Below are positions 30,001-39,496 of a stretch of DNA of 64,000 bases, piece by piece. The stretch's first letter is position 1; each line of letters opens with the position of its first letter. The notes under the pieces are model-generated. The model saw only the letters and a list, made by a program, of their open reading frames with translations, was not told where the DNA came from and made no database searches. The translations under genes were made by a program, and so were the position numbers. Origin of the DNA: Saccharomycopsis fibuligera x Saccharomycopsis cf. fibuligera (lineage: Eukaryota; Ascomycota; Saccharomycetes; Ascoideales; Saccharomycopsidaceae); the NCBI GenBank assembly GCA_001936135.1, contig CP012816.1, positions 2,787,501 through 2,851,500 of the forward strand, given 5' to 3'.

Positions 30001-33000
30001 GATTGGTTTGCTTCATCAAAGGCATTCAATTTAGCTTGAAACATACCCTTGAGCGTGAAAAACTCTGCTTTTTGAGTAGCACCAAAATAAGCCAAATTGG
30101 TATTACTTATAACATCCAAGCCCGTGTTTAGCTCGGTCACATTCTGATAATGGCACTTGGCCTGTTCAGTTAGCTTCACAAACGCTTCTGAAATTTCAAT
30201 ATTTGGTAAAGTGTAAATTTTTGTTAACTGACTGATACAAACTTCTGGCATTCCGTGCTTTCTAGCAACATGCGCAAATCTGTTAATCATGTACGCTGTT
30301 TCGTGATAACCACGGAATGCATACATATTTCCATTTGTCGAGCCAAGGAATGGTCTGTTCAATATACTGAGGAGATTATATGCATGGAGTCTCTGGGTAC
30401 AGATATCATTCCAAATGTTGATGTCGTCCGACAGGTTTGGTAATCTTTCACGCCATGCTTGCAAAACCCGCTTTAATTCTTGGGATTTAAGTTCCATATT
30501 TTGTGAATTAGTGGTAACGATTGCATTATATATTTTACTAGCCTCACTGAATTCGACATACTGCTGGAATAGATGAAGCAAAGAAGTATGTGCTGCCGTT
30601 GGCCTAGAAGGAAGCGAACTCCATTTAGTTAGTGAGAGTTGAATTCCTTCGTCACAGCATCTAATCAAATCAGCAAAAGAGCGTTCCTGTTGTGAAAAGC
30701 TTTGAAGGCAAAGGAAAGTTTGAAAAATTTGGCGTCTAGGAGTTGGAACGTCGATTACGGTTCGAACTGCTTGTTCTAGAGGCTCCTTATCTTCATTCCA
30801 ATTAGCAACTCTCCATCCACACTCCAAGAGTAAATCAGTATAATTTTCCTGCTTAGCAAGCTCCGTCAAAACGTCCCAATGCTGAAGTTTTTCTGCGCAG
30901 AATATCCAGTTATCTTCCCATAAAGAATACTCTGCTTCGCTGTAAGGTAGATATCCTGACCTTGCCTTAATTTGGGCAGATTCATAGAATTTGAGAGCTC
31001 TATCATACATTCCGATTTGCTCAAAAGATAATGCACTGTTTGTAAGTGAATACTTTGCTCTTCGTCTCCATAATCCGTAAAATATATCAGACTCTTCTAA
31101 TTTTGATAGTAATTCAGCATATGCGTTAGCACAAGCTTCCTTGATATTTGGATTCTCGTTATCGGATGCCTTTTCAATCACATGCATAGCAGAATAATGA
31201 GATTCAAAAGTTGTACCTAAGTATTTAATCAAATGTGGCGGAATATGAAGATCTTCACATTTTTCAGCGCCAGAGAGTAAATTTTGAATCACATTTGGTT
31301 TATTGTAAATCTGCCTTAATTGATAATCTTTTGACAATAAAGCGCTGAAGCATCTGGAGAATTCCATTTTCGAGTTTTCAGAAATACCTTTGAAAGCAAT
31401 TGGAAATAACTCTCTCCATGTAGCACCAATGTGCGTAGTTTCGCTTCTCAAAACTTCAATAAGAGGTTTGATGCAATCACCAGCAGTTACATCTCTAATG
31501 TCTTCTAAGAAAATTTTATGGGCTTTGATCATTTTATCAATAGCATCATTAGAGCTGTCACTTGGCAATGCAGTGTCTTCTTCAAATTTGATAGTTTCTT
31601 TCAAATAATCTAGAGGAGCAAATTTATATTCATTTTCCGACAACTTTAGCTTATGATTTAGATCAAAGGATCCAAACAAAAGCTCGGTAGCCTGCATTGT
31701 CCATGGATAGTCAGCAAGAAATTCCCAATTTTGCTCTTTAAAAATATAAAACATTCTTTTTTCAATATCAATCTCGATACTTTCATTCAATAATTTCATA
31801 AACTTCTTTCTGATACCAACATCAACAAATCTAGTACCAATAAGAAATGGCTGCTCTAATCTTTGGGTTAAATCCGAAAATGCATACGAATCGTCTTCAA
31901 AAATTTTAATTATCATTTTGTAAAAATTTTTGGACAAAGAAATTGGTAATTCTCTTCTAGCCTCAAATCCCATCATTTTACCCAAAATTGCGGCTTTTTC
32001 TTTGGTTGTTGGGAAAAGGTTCTCTTTGGTAAATATGAATTTGTAAACTATATTCAAAACGCTTGTGAGAATGCTATAATCAGAGGTTTTTTCAATGAGC
32101 TGTGCGAGAAGAGATAAGTAGATACGACGTTGATCGCTCAAAAATGAGATTCTCATTGCAGCAAAACATAGCAACTTTTCTAATAATTTTGTAGTCATCT
32201 TAGCTTCATCAGCCAGCCTAGACTGCTGCTCTTGCAGTTGCTTTTGGTTGATGATTGTGACATGGTCTCTGCATAATTTACCAAATGTTTTCATAATGTT
32301 CGGAATTAATGGATTGAGTCTCTCTGGTTTATAATTAGCAATAGTCCAGGACAATGTTACACCAGCGGCAAGCGATGAAGTGTTGCCTAAATCATCAGAG
32401 ACAACATTGTACAACAAATTTAAAAAGTTTTTTATTTCTTCAGACTCGTACTCCTGATCCTCTTCACTTTCCTCCTTTATCGCCTTCAAAATTATTCTAA
32501 GAACCCTTTGTAATACTTCTTGAATGTCATGATTATCAGAGCGGATACATTTTTCCAATAACTCTTGTAAAGCTGTGAGATTTTCCGTAATCCATTCGCT
32601 GCTCTTGTGTTCCAACGCAACGCCAAGGACCTCTAATGCGTTTAAACAGTATCCTAATAAATTGCTATTACCACTGTTTAAATCAGGATTTGCCAAAAAC
32701 TTCTCGAAAAATGACAATTTTACTGTAACTTCGGGCCAGTAAGCAGGACTCAAAACACCATATAATACAGCTAAAGCCCTTTGGCTTAGCTCACTCAGAG
32801 ACGCTCTTTGCGAACTTATACAAACATATCTAATTAAAAACGTCACAAAAGCTTCCTTCTGACCAAAAGGGATTGTGTAGCTCAAAGGGGTTGAAATATC
32901 ACCTTCAATATCATTGGATTCTTTAGCAATTTCCTTCTTTGGGGACCCCTTAAAACTTTGGACTTTAAGCTTCTTTGCCTTTTGTTCCCACTTTAAAATC

Positions 33001-36000
33001 AACTCTGCGAGTTCAATTGCAAGCGTTTGATTATCAACAGAGCTGTTTGGCAAAAGAGTTAATTTTCCCATGGCACTAATAGCATTGGAAATAAAATGAT
33101 CTCTGGCATAGAAAAAGATGTCGCTATGTTGAACAATGAATTTGTAAACATTGAATATGTTATTGATTAAGAATCCATTTTCTGATATCACTCTTCTTGG
33201 ATATTTGAGCCAGGTTGTGTCATGACCATCACTATTTAGGGTCTCATTCATTGCAGGCGCGAGCAACTCCAATGAATGTTTCACTATGAATCTAGTATCG
33301 TTGTTATTTGCCCTTAATAAAGCCATAAGCATGTGGGTCCTGATTTTCATCGGAGTTGCATATGCATTAATGAAATAGCAGGTAGTTAAATATGCTGCAT
33401 GCTTGGTAAGAACATCTTCAAGCTTTATGAAGTTCCAGCAGAATTTTATAACATCTTTTCTCAAGTTCTCTATTACATCAGGTGCCATGCTAATCAAAAT
33501 GGATGTCATTTGAAGTAACTCAATTCTGTATTGGTCAATCTCCCCGGCAGTTATATCTAAGATAGAACCACTAGTTGCTTTCCATATTTTTGTGTGCACC
33601 AAATTGAGCCAATTAGAAATTGTTTTCGGAACTGAAGTTTCGCAAAGCTGCTTAATATTTCCATTCTTAGAATATTCATATAGCAAAATTGGATTGAACA
33701 ATCTTTTGAATATAAAAACTTTTGCCTTGAGTTCAGCGCTACCATCTAGAAACAAGTTGATTGATTTCGTTAAATAATTTTGTCGAAGCTCAACACTATC
33801 TGACAGTACCACTTTTTCAAAAACGAATTGCTTGAGGTTAACCGAAAATGGTATTTTCTCACAACACAATGTCACAAGCAACGCTATCAAAGCTTCACAA
33901 TCGGAAGCGTCAGAAAGATACTTAATGTATAAATCTTGGAAAACAATTAAGGCATTTTCTAACTGGAAGTGATATGGCTTGTTGTAAAAATCTTTCTTAT
34001 TGGCTCTGTTGATATCCTTCGAAATACTAAAAAGATCAGTGATTAACTGTTTCTGATATTTAATCCACTCTTTTTCAGAGGCTGATACTGCAGATAACAC
34101 ATCAATGGTATTTACATATTTGATAACCTTTATTGTGAATTGCTCTTCCTGTGAAACCAGCTCAACAAGTTTCGCAAACGACTCCTTAGTTACCTCTCTG
34201 AGCTGCGAGCACTTAGCAACAAAGTATGGGAATTTGGTCTGTCTTGTGCTGTAATTTTTCAAGTAGTACAGAAATGTTTCTTTTGAAAACCTATTGAGAA
34301 ATTTTGCCACGGGCTCTCTGAATGGCGAATCTTCACTTCTCCGAAGATGGAACTCGAGATAGTCAACTATTCCTAATATATCTTCGATAAACATTGAAGC
34401 CCGGGGTGGGAGAAGATGAAAAATATTCAAAATAGCTTTCACCACTTGAACAATTGAATTAGAAGCTAGGTCTTGGCTGGAGATAGTATGTAAGACATGA
34501 GGAGTCGCCCATGCTTTTAAATGATCCATGAGCTTTTTGCCAATCTCAACTTTGAAGTAACTTATAAGTAATACAAGTAATCTTGCTAAAGCTTCAAGGT
34601 TTGATACAGTTAGCCTTTTGTGGTCGGCTAAATTCATCAACATTGGCCTAAGGCCACTTTGCAACAAATTCCTTGGTAGCTTGTTGTTTTCCGCCAAAGC
34701 TGCTTTCAAAGCTTGATGTGCAGCATCAATTATTCTTGTTTCGGATGAGCACAAAGTTTTGAATAAAACAGAGAGTATCTTCATTCTCGTCAATCCTTGG
34801 GGGTTAGTAGAAAACTCCGGTTTCGAGACAGCAATTTTCAATAAATTTATGCACACAATACGAATTTCTGTTAGCTGTTCTCTGGTTTCATAGTCGATTA
34901 AGCGGGAAGTGCTAACAAGCATAGAATCATCCGCATCAACCAAGCTAAGAACCTCAAGCAAAAGCCGTTGCATCTCTTCATTGAATGAATTCTCTTCATG
35001 AGGAATACTTAGCCAGAAGTTTATAGCCTCAATGTTACCAATTTGCATTGGGAATGGCAATGCTCTCAAAGGTTTGCTAAAAATAGGATTCAATAAAACT
35101 GATTTGCTTGGATATATAATCTTAGATATTGAAACACCAGTAAGCTCTGATAACAACGATAATGATTCTCTAGAAGTTTTTCTCACTACCGCGTTAGAAT
35201 TCGCTAAATCATATACCAACAAAGAAATGACATTAGTAGGTAAATCTTCTATCTTCTTCACATTTTCATTGCATCCTTTAATAATTGTTTTTATAAGATC
35301 AATAGCTTCATCCACAACAGTTGCAGGTACAACGTCGGGGGTATCTCTCAAAACAAATAGTAGTGCGCGAATCAATTCAAGTTGATATCTAGAAAACCAT
35401 TTTGGTGGAATGTTAACTTCCTTCAATAGCACTTTAAGTCCGAGAACCCCGCCATATTTAGTATAATATAACTCATCATAACAACCATGAAAAAAAACCA
35501 CTACCATTGAACGCAAAAGGATGAAATTTAAACTCTTTTCAACAGATCCAAAAAGCAACGTAGATAGCTCACAAATGTTCTTTATAGCATCTACGCCGCA
35601 TTGTCGAACTTCCTTTATATGTGAGCTTAATGCATAAGTAATTGCGTTCAATAATATATGATCGCTAAGAAAAACGGCACCTTCACCATTATCAACAGCA
35701 AATTTTCGTTCGCTTTTGTGTTTTTGAATGATATGTCTAATGATATATAGCTGAGTAAAATGGTTGCAAATATTTTTCGTCAATAGGCTTACCTCGCTTC
35801 TTAGCTCCTCTATAGATGCTGATAAAAACACGGCTTTCATGAGTCTCTCTGCTAATTCCTCCTGACTACTCAACTTTCTATGGTCTATAATGAAAGACTG
35901 ATCAAGATTTTTAACAGTTTCGGCTTTTTCTTCAAGTAAGGTCAGAACGCCAGCCTTGATTATTGCCTGGTAATTATCAGGTAGTTCTTTGGCATCTATG

Positions 36001-39000
36001 AAAAGTTTCAAAACTGTGGATAAATATTTGAAGGCGTTTATGCGATAAAAGACACCAGTTTTTGTATCAACTACTTGACGGGGATTTTCTAAAATATCAA
36101 TGGCAGCTTTTATGCCAGTTGTGATAGACATATTTTCAAGGTCTTGTAAATGATGAACCCTAAATGCTGCTTCAACCTTTTCATTCAATGCATGCTGTGG
36201 TTCCAAGTCATGAGGTGGTCTTATAAACTTTCTATTTCTTCCTCCGAGTTTGCCCAAGATTCTAACTGCTGTGTGACTGTGAACATAATAGTAAGGTAAC
36301 GGCTTCAAATGTTTCCATAGAGCTTGCATTACATCCTCAATCACTGGCTCAAGTATAGGATCCAAGAACTCTGCGGATAGATTATCGACACATAGCTCTA
36401 ACGTTCTAAGACCTTGGCTTACTAAATCCTGAGATCCATTTAAAGCTAAAACTAATGGCCTTTGAAGATAACTTAAATACGGAACCAATCGGCCTAATCT
36501 GACAGGAACCGTTAAGCATAACTCAATATAAATATCCCTTTCCTGTGGGGTCCTAGCAGAGTCAATTAGCTTATTGAGGGACTCTAGTAACTTTTGTAAA
36601 AGAGGCATAATTTCCTTGTATAAAGAATCAAATCTTCCACCACTAATGCTCTTGAATAGTGTTCTGATCAAATAGAAATATACTATTGAATCTTCGGCCT
36701 TCGTAGACATTTCCAAGGATTTTAAAATTAACTCTTTCAAGTGCACAGCCACCACGGCTTCATTGGATGACGGATATAGATTTAGCGAAAGTAAACATAA
36801 CTTAAATAGACGCAAAAATATATGTGAATGCATAGCATCAACATTGCCCAAATCTTTTAATTTTGACTTTAAAAAGTTAAGTATTATTCCCATGAAATTC
36901 GCTGAAGTTACTTCACTCCCAAGGAAAAAATGAGGCAAATGAAGTAGAGGAGCATTGTTTAACATTTCATTCACCAAAAACGATACTTCTGACGTAAATA
37001 TTTCGTTGAAGGAAGATAAGTCAATCTTCATAAACATAGAAGCTATAACTTCCATTAGCTCCTTTTCATCCTTTGATGCCGATATTGGCAAATTAGGATG
37101 CCTTATATCAAACACTTTCTGCTTTTCTGTGTCTAAACTGGTCTTTGGAGCTTGGAAAAATCTAAGACCCAATATACTTTCTCTCAAGAGACTTTTCAAT
37201 ATGAAGATTTCTTCGACTGAGAAAAGTCTTGCAGCGCTATTCCATGCTTGCACATTATAATCAGATGATGGAGGTGGACTATTGCTTTGCCTCAATGATA
37301 TAACAACAGACTTTAAAAAATTCAATAATGTACGAAACAAATATTTGGCATCTTTCAATGGATCTGACAGGAGGGGAAGGGTGATTTGTATAGGACGTTG
37401 ATACTGAAGGTCATACAATGTTGTGATGGCAGGCTGTTCAGGTTCTTCTACCTTCAAAGACTCACTATCTGCATCTTTCATTTCAACGTCTTTGTCGTCA
37501 CATTGCATGTCTCCGTTCAATTCTTTCACTATAATATTATTTATGTCCAATTCTTCATCATTATCAATTTTAATTTCTTCATCAACAAGCATTGGATTAT
37601 CGGGCAGCTTACTGTTGATGCTAGTAACTAGAGAAGATTGAGAAGATTCAGTTTCCTGCTTTTTGTCCTTAAAATCCTTATAGCGTCTCATAATTGAACT
37701 GTACTCGCGGTTTAGATCAATAAAACGATTAACGTATGCTTTTATAATAATGAAAGACAATCTTCTTGCCTCATCATTTGGTAGTTTGTTGATTCTTTCG
37801 AGCAAATTTAAAAGTAATTTACCGCTCATGATTTGCACTGTTGACGCAAGCGTTGTATCTTGAAGTAACTTAGAATACATGAGCACAGTTTTCCATATTT
37901 GATCCAAATTCAAATCATTTCTAATGTTATGCAAAAAGTCTGCTGCTGTGCTATAAGCCAAAGGCCTTAGTGTTTCATATGCTGTGAGGCCGTCCCCCAA
38001 TAAAACCTTCTCATTGAATAGCAAATCTAATTTTGGTAAAAACATAGATTTGTAGGAAGTGGATAATATATGACGTGTAGCGTGTAGAAGTTCTTTTCTA
38101 GCTGCTGAAAGCTCACTTGGACAGTCTTGCAAAAGTCTCATTATAATGTCTGGTACTATAGAGTTATAAGTAGCTAAAAATTTTGGGGAATATCCCCTAA
38201 TGAAAATATATGCCAAGAAAGACGCTGCCTTGACTTGTGCTAATATGAATTCACCATAAAGAGCCCTGTTTTTTATTTCTGGGGCTACTGACGTAAATAT
38301 TTCGTTTCTTTTTGCTGCAGCTTCTCTGGCCTCTTTTTGAGCTTCAACTTCTAATCGTAAAAATTCTATTAATTTTGGTATGAAAGTTGGCAATATAGTG
38401 TTTACTAACTGTTTGTAAGATGAAAGTAGTGAGACCATCATAATTGGACATTCTGATAATGTTTTGAAAGATTGCATTGAGTGAGCTAATGGTTTTGATT
38501 GGAGATCGGTATTCCCGCCAGTGGGCTGAGGCGACATAGCTGAATCAATTGAGGTGTCCACATTTTCACCAGAATCCTGTTTAGACGTTTGATCTCTAAA
38601 TGATTCTGGTACCGTTTTATTCATATTTGCGTATATTTCATTGACAATGTCAAGAAATGGTTGAACTTTCTCAAACAACTCATTTTTGTATGATTTATGC
38701 AAGTTGATTATCACCTTCATGCACAAAACACCATTGTCCTCGTTGTCAACCTGGAGAGCTTTCTGCATTTCATCTAGCACTTTCTCAGCATACGGTTTGA
38801 GAACGTCATTGCAAACAGCACGATGGAGGATCTCTAGTACTGTATTTCTCAATTTATGTTCATTGGACTGGCTAGAAAATGTTACTGGAATATTGTCTAG
38901 AAGATTGAAAAAAATAGGTATGAGTTTCTCTAAAAAATATGAATATTCTTTGGGGCCAAGGAATGTTTCTACTATATCACAGAGCTCTGTCAAAACAGCG

Positions 39001-39071
39001 TGTTTAGCCTTGCAATCGGCACTGTCGTTGAGTCTGTTGACAAATGTATTGATTTGTTCAGTGTAATTCAT
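27015..39071 (-). CDS. TRA1: SAGA/NuA4 activator-binding scaffold Tra1 (PIKK pseudokinase)
   Basis: The protein is 4018 residues, against 3744 in S. cerevisiae. Tra1 is the shared subunit of the SAGA and NuA4 acetyltransferase complexes and the contact point for transcription activators. Most of the protein is HEAT/TPR solenoid. FAT features appear in the last third (LLECGWRVANWNEDKEPL, FFTLKGMFQAKL). The C-terminal PI3K-like domain runs from GQYLLNRDSNNHFIKI through IRGHDGSIHQFSVQFP and HSRREERIFQLFRLL to the end, and lacks kinase catalytic residues, as in all Tra1 proteins. Start MNYTEQINTFVNRL matches yeast MSLTEQIEQF; the frame is open 106 codons further, to an ATG at 39389, with no homology. 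A 285-residue Lys/Glu/Asp-rich insertion (28667-29520) lies between FAT and the QPWEY segment. Confidence 0.97.
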   Translation of the reverse strand: MNYTEQINTFVNRLNDSADCKAKHAVLTELCDIVETFLGPKEYSYFLEKLIPIFFNLLDNIPVTFSSQSNEHKLRNTVLEILHRAVCNDVLKPYAEKVLDEMQKALQVDNEDNGVLCMKVIINLHKSYKNELFEKVQPFLDIVNEIYANMNKTVPESFRDQTSKQDSGENVDTSIDSAMSPQPTGGNTDLQSKPLAHSMQSFKTLSECPIMMVSLLSSYKQLVNTILPTFIPKLIEFLRLEVEAQKEAREAAAKRNEIFTSVAPEIKNRALYGEFILAQVKAASFLAYIFIRGYSPKFLATYNSIVPDIIMRLLQDCPSELSAARKELLHATRHILSTSYKSMFLPKLDLLFNEKVLLGDGLTAYETLRPLAYSTAADFLHNIRNDLNLDQIWKTVLMYSKLLQDTTLASTVQIMSGKLLLNLLERINKLPNDEARRLSFIIIKAYVNRFIDLNREYSSIMRRYKDFKDKKQETESSQSSLVTSINSKLPDNPMLVDEEIKIDNDEELDINNIIVKELNGDMQCDDKDVEMKDADSESLKVEEPEQPAITTLYDLQYQRPIQITLPLLSDPLKDAKYLFRTLLNFLKSVVISLRQSNSPPPSSDYNVQAWNSAARLFSVEEIFILKSLLRESILGLRFFQAPKTSLDTEKQKVFDIRHPNLPISASKDEKELMEVIASMFMKIDLSSFNEIFTSEVSFLVNEMLNNAPLLHLPHFFLGSEVTSANFMGIILNFLKSKLKDLGNVDAMHSHIFLRLFKLCLLSLNLYPSSNEAVVAVHLKELILKSLEMSTKAEDSIVYFYLIRTLFKSISGGRFDSLYKEIMPLLQKLLESLNKLIDSARTPQERDIYIELCLTVPVRLGRLVPYLSYLQRPLVLALNGSQDLVSQGLRTLELCVDNLSAEFLDPILEPVIEDVMQALWKHLKPLPYYYVHSHTAVRILGKLGGRNRKFIRPPHDLEPQHALNEKVEAAFRVHHLQDLENMSITTGIKAAIDILENPRQVVDTKTGVFYRINAFKYLSTVLKLFIDAKELPDNYQAIIKAGVLTLLEEKAETVKNLDQSFIIDHRKLSSQEELAERLMKAVFLSASIEELRSEVSLLTKNICNHFTQLYIIRHIIQKHKSERKFAVDNGEGAVFLSDHILLNAITYALSSHIKEVRQCGVDAIKNICELSTLLFGSVEKSLNFILLRSMVVVFFHGCYDELYYTKYGGVLGLKVLLKEVNIPPKWFSRYQLELIRALLFVLRDTPDVVPATVVDEAIDLIKTIIKGCNENVKKIEDLPTNVISLLVYDLANSNAVVRKTSRESLSLLSELTGVSISKIIYPSKSVLLNPIFSKPLRALPFPMQIGNIEAINFWLSIPHEENSFNEEMQRLLLEVLSLVDADDSMLVSTSRLIDYETREQLTEIRIVCINLLKIAVSKPEFSTNPQGLTRMKILSVLFKTLCSSETRIIDAAHQALKAALAENNKLPRNLLQSGLRPMLMNLADHKRLTVSNLEALARLLVLLISYFKVEIGKKLMDHLKAWATPHVLHTISSQDLASNSIVQVVKAILNIFHLLPPRASMFIEDILGIVDYLEFHLRRSEDSPFREPVAKFLNRFSKETFLYYLKNYSTRQTKFPYFVAKCSQLREVTKESFAKLVELVSQEEQFTIKVIKYVNTIDVLSAVSASEKEWIKYQKQLITDLFSISKDINRANKKDFYNKPYHFQLENALIVFQDLYIKYLSDASDCEALIALLVTLCCEKIPFSVNLKQFVFEKVVLSDSVELRQNYLTKSINLFLDGSAELKAKVFIFKRLFNPILLYEYSKNGNIKQLCETSVPKTISNWLNLVHTKIWKATSGSILDITAGEIDQYRIELLQMTSILISMAPDVIENLRKDVIKFCWNFIKLEDVLTKHAAYLTTCYFINAYATPMKIRTHMLMALLRANNNDTRFIVKHSLELLAPAMNETLNSDGHDTTWLKYPRRVISENGFLINNIFNVYKFIVQHSDIFFYARDHFISNAISAMGKLTLLPNSSVDNQTLAIELAELILKWEQKAKKLKVQSFKGSPKKEIAKESNDIEGDISTPLSYTIPFGQKEAFVTFLIRYVCISSQRASLSELSQRALAVLYGVLSPAYWPEVTVKLSFFEKFLANPDLNSGNSNLLGYCLNALEVLGVALEHKSSEWITENLTALQELLEKCIRSDNHDIQEVLQRVLRIILKAIKEESEEDQEYESEEIKNFLNLLYNVVSDDLGNTSSLAAGVTLSWTIANYKPERLNPLIPNIMKTFGKLCRDHVTIINQKQLQEQQSRLADEAKMTTKLLEKLLCFAAMRISFLSDQRRIYLSLLAQLIEKTSDYSILTSVLNIVYKFIFTKENLFPTTKEKAAILGKMMGFEARRELPISLSKNFYKMIIKIFEDDSYAFSDLTQRLEQPFLIGTRFVDVGIRKKFMKLLNESIEIDIEKRMFYIFKEQNWEFLADYPWTMQATELLFGSFDLNHKLKLSENEYKFAPLDYLKETIKFEEDTALPSDSSNDAIDKMIKAHKIFLEDIRDVTAGDCIKPLIEVLRSETTHIGATWRELFPIAFKGISENSKMEFSRCFSALLSKDYQLRQIYNKPNVIQNLLSGAEKCEDLHIPPHLIKYLGTTFESHYSAMHVIEKASDNENPNIKEACANAYAELLSKLEESDIFYGLWRRRAKYSLTNSALSFEQIGMYDRALKFYESAQIKARSGYLPYSEAEYSLWEDNWIFCAEKLQHWDVLTELAKQENYTDLLLECGWRVANWNEDKEPLEQAVRTVIDVPTPRRQIFQTFLCLQSFSQQERSFADLIRCCDEGIQLSLTKWSSLPSRPTAAHTSLLHLFQQYVEFSEASKIYNAIVTTNSQNMELKSQELKRVLQAWRERLPNLSDDINIWNDICTQRLHAYNLLSILNRPFLGSTNGNMYAFRGYHETAYMINRFAHVARKHGMPEVCISQLTKIYTLPNIEISEAFVKLTEQAKCHYQNVTELNTGLDVISNTNLAYFGATQKAEFFTLKGMFQAKLNAFDEANQSFATAVQLDNNLPNAWAEWGFFNYKLFRQATQSQAQNQVHYMKYAGNALTCFLNASGLYKSEKSRKLLALILWLISLDDQNSTFATEFQKYKGEVPVWYWCTYIPQLLTSLSHREAKLVRSILIMIAKSYPQALHFPLRTTKDDFVAIQKQIAAQNANAQVAKNKEKTPQVKPENVKKDVKMQDASKSKDSTENQASTGKEVEIKECLKMSQDAKDEQKPIDNEVKGEPEKEKEQKQIDKEKENKPGEDVSKKNELSKDTAAEGEVPKKVTENTEEKSGDNDVKMEDITNKISQENELGDEKPESKDTDSSGKKSQQLTAQVESIKQDTAMENLKVSETEAVEKTKNEGNFDKSKEDKTDNQKEKKKEEEVSKAQGNVKDERKLKDQMKEALESKSANSNIINESKAQTPVTSNPKEENAEKTTVASEKGTTVAKTPIETRKSGTPLHGSGQPWEYVEEIMLISKTSYPLLALSLELLVDQVTQRFKSNADEDAYRLVVALLNDGIQSYNRMASQAEDMKLPQQMENNIARFAGTVLPRMIRLEFEKDLIHSKPNFLEYISKLLKWRAGLENKLDRRFNKINLENLCPHLAEFHHQRFEDIEVPGQYLLNRDSNNHFIKIDRFLPTLEIVRGYTSCFKRLQIRGHDGSIHQFSVQFPSNRHSRREERIFQLFRLLSGVFDKKVQSRSRNIKFTVPIAVALSPHIRILKTENESVTLHNIYEQYCKDKGQGFEEPFFYAAAKMREALNVALPRPDVISLKTEVFSAIQALFVPSNIVHNYFVKLYSKFEDFWLFKKQFSSQYASFVFMTFMMSITGRQPHKIHINLSSGDIWTSEMLPNKTNNVTVPSNVTTTLLSPNQQRKAPVLHNSEPVPFRLTPNIQKFIGDIGLEGIMSVYVLIMARCLSEPEFELEHYLSLFVRDEIVSWFAQHLRTSAQGPYLREIVRLNTDLIIAKVAKVGFVDANTLISTQNINNLISQAVNPRSLAQLDSLWRAYL

Positions 39072-39496
39072 AGCCAGTGACGCTCTTGCAGTCTCAAAAA
39101 CCAGTGGAAATATTCTAAGATCAATTAACAGCCTAACTTTTGAAACCTCTGGGCTAGAAGTCTCTGTGGGCCATATACGCACGAAACAGAAATACAAGCT
39201 AGTATTGTATTTGCTTATATATTTATTTTCCAAGGTTTTCTGAAAAAGCAGGAAAGACATTTTGAACTTTCCACTTTCACCAGCCACATAGGGTAATTTT
39301 ATGCGTATTTTGCATAAAAGTGCATGTATTGTGGCGGTGCATACTGCTGTTTTTGTGGCCGAATCCGCGGGTCTCCTTGTGCCCAACATGTCATATATTA
39401 CCCACGGGTACTTACAGAAGCATACAGTTCAAAAAACAATATAAAATTATTCTTAGTTTAAACCTTAGCAACATCTCAAGTAGAACTTTTTTTTGC
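39072..39496. other. TRA1 promoter and MFS gene 3' region
   Basis: 425 bases. The TRA1 reading frame remains open through most of it, to 39389, but shows no conservation with known Tra1 N-termini that I can recall. No TATA box was recognised on the minus strand. Confidence 0.5.
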
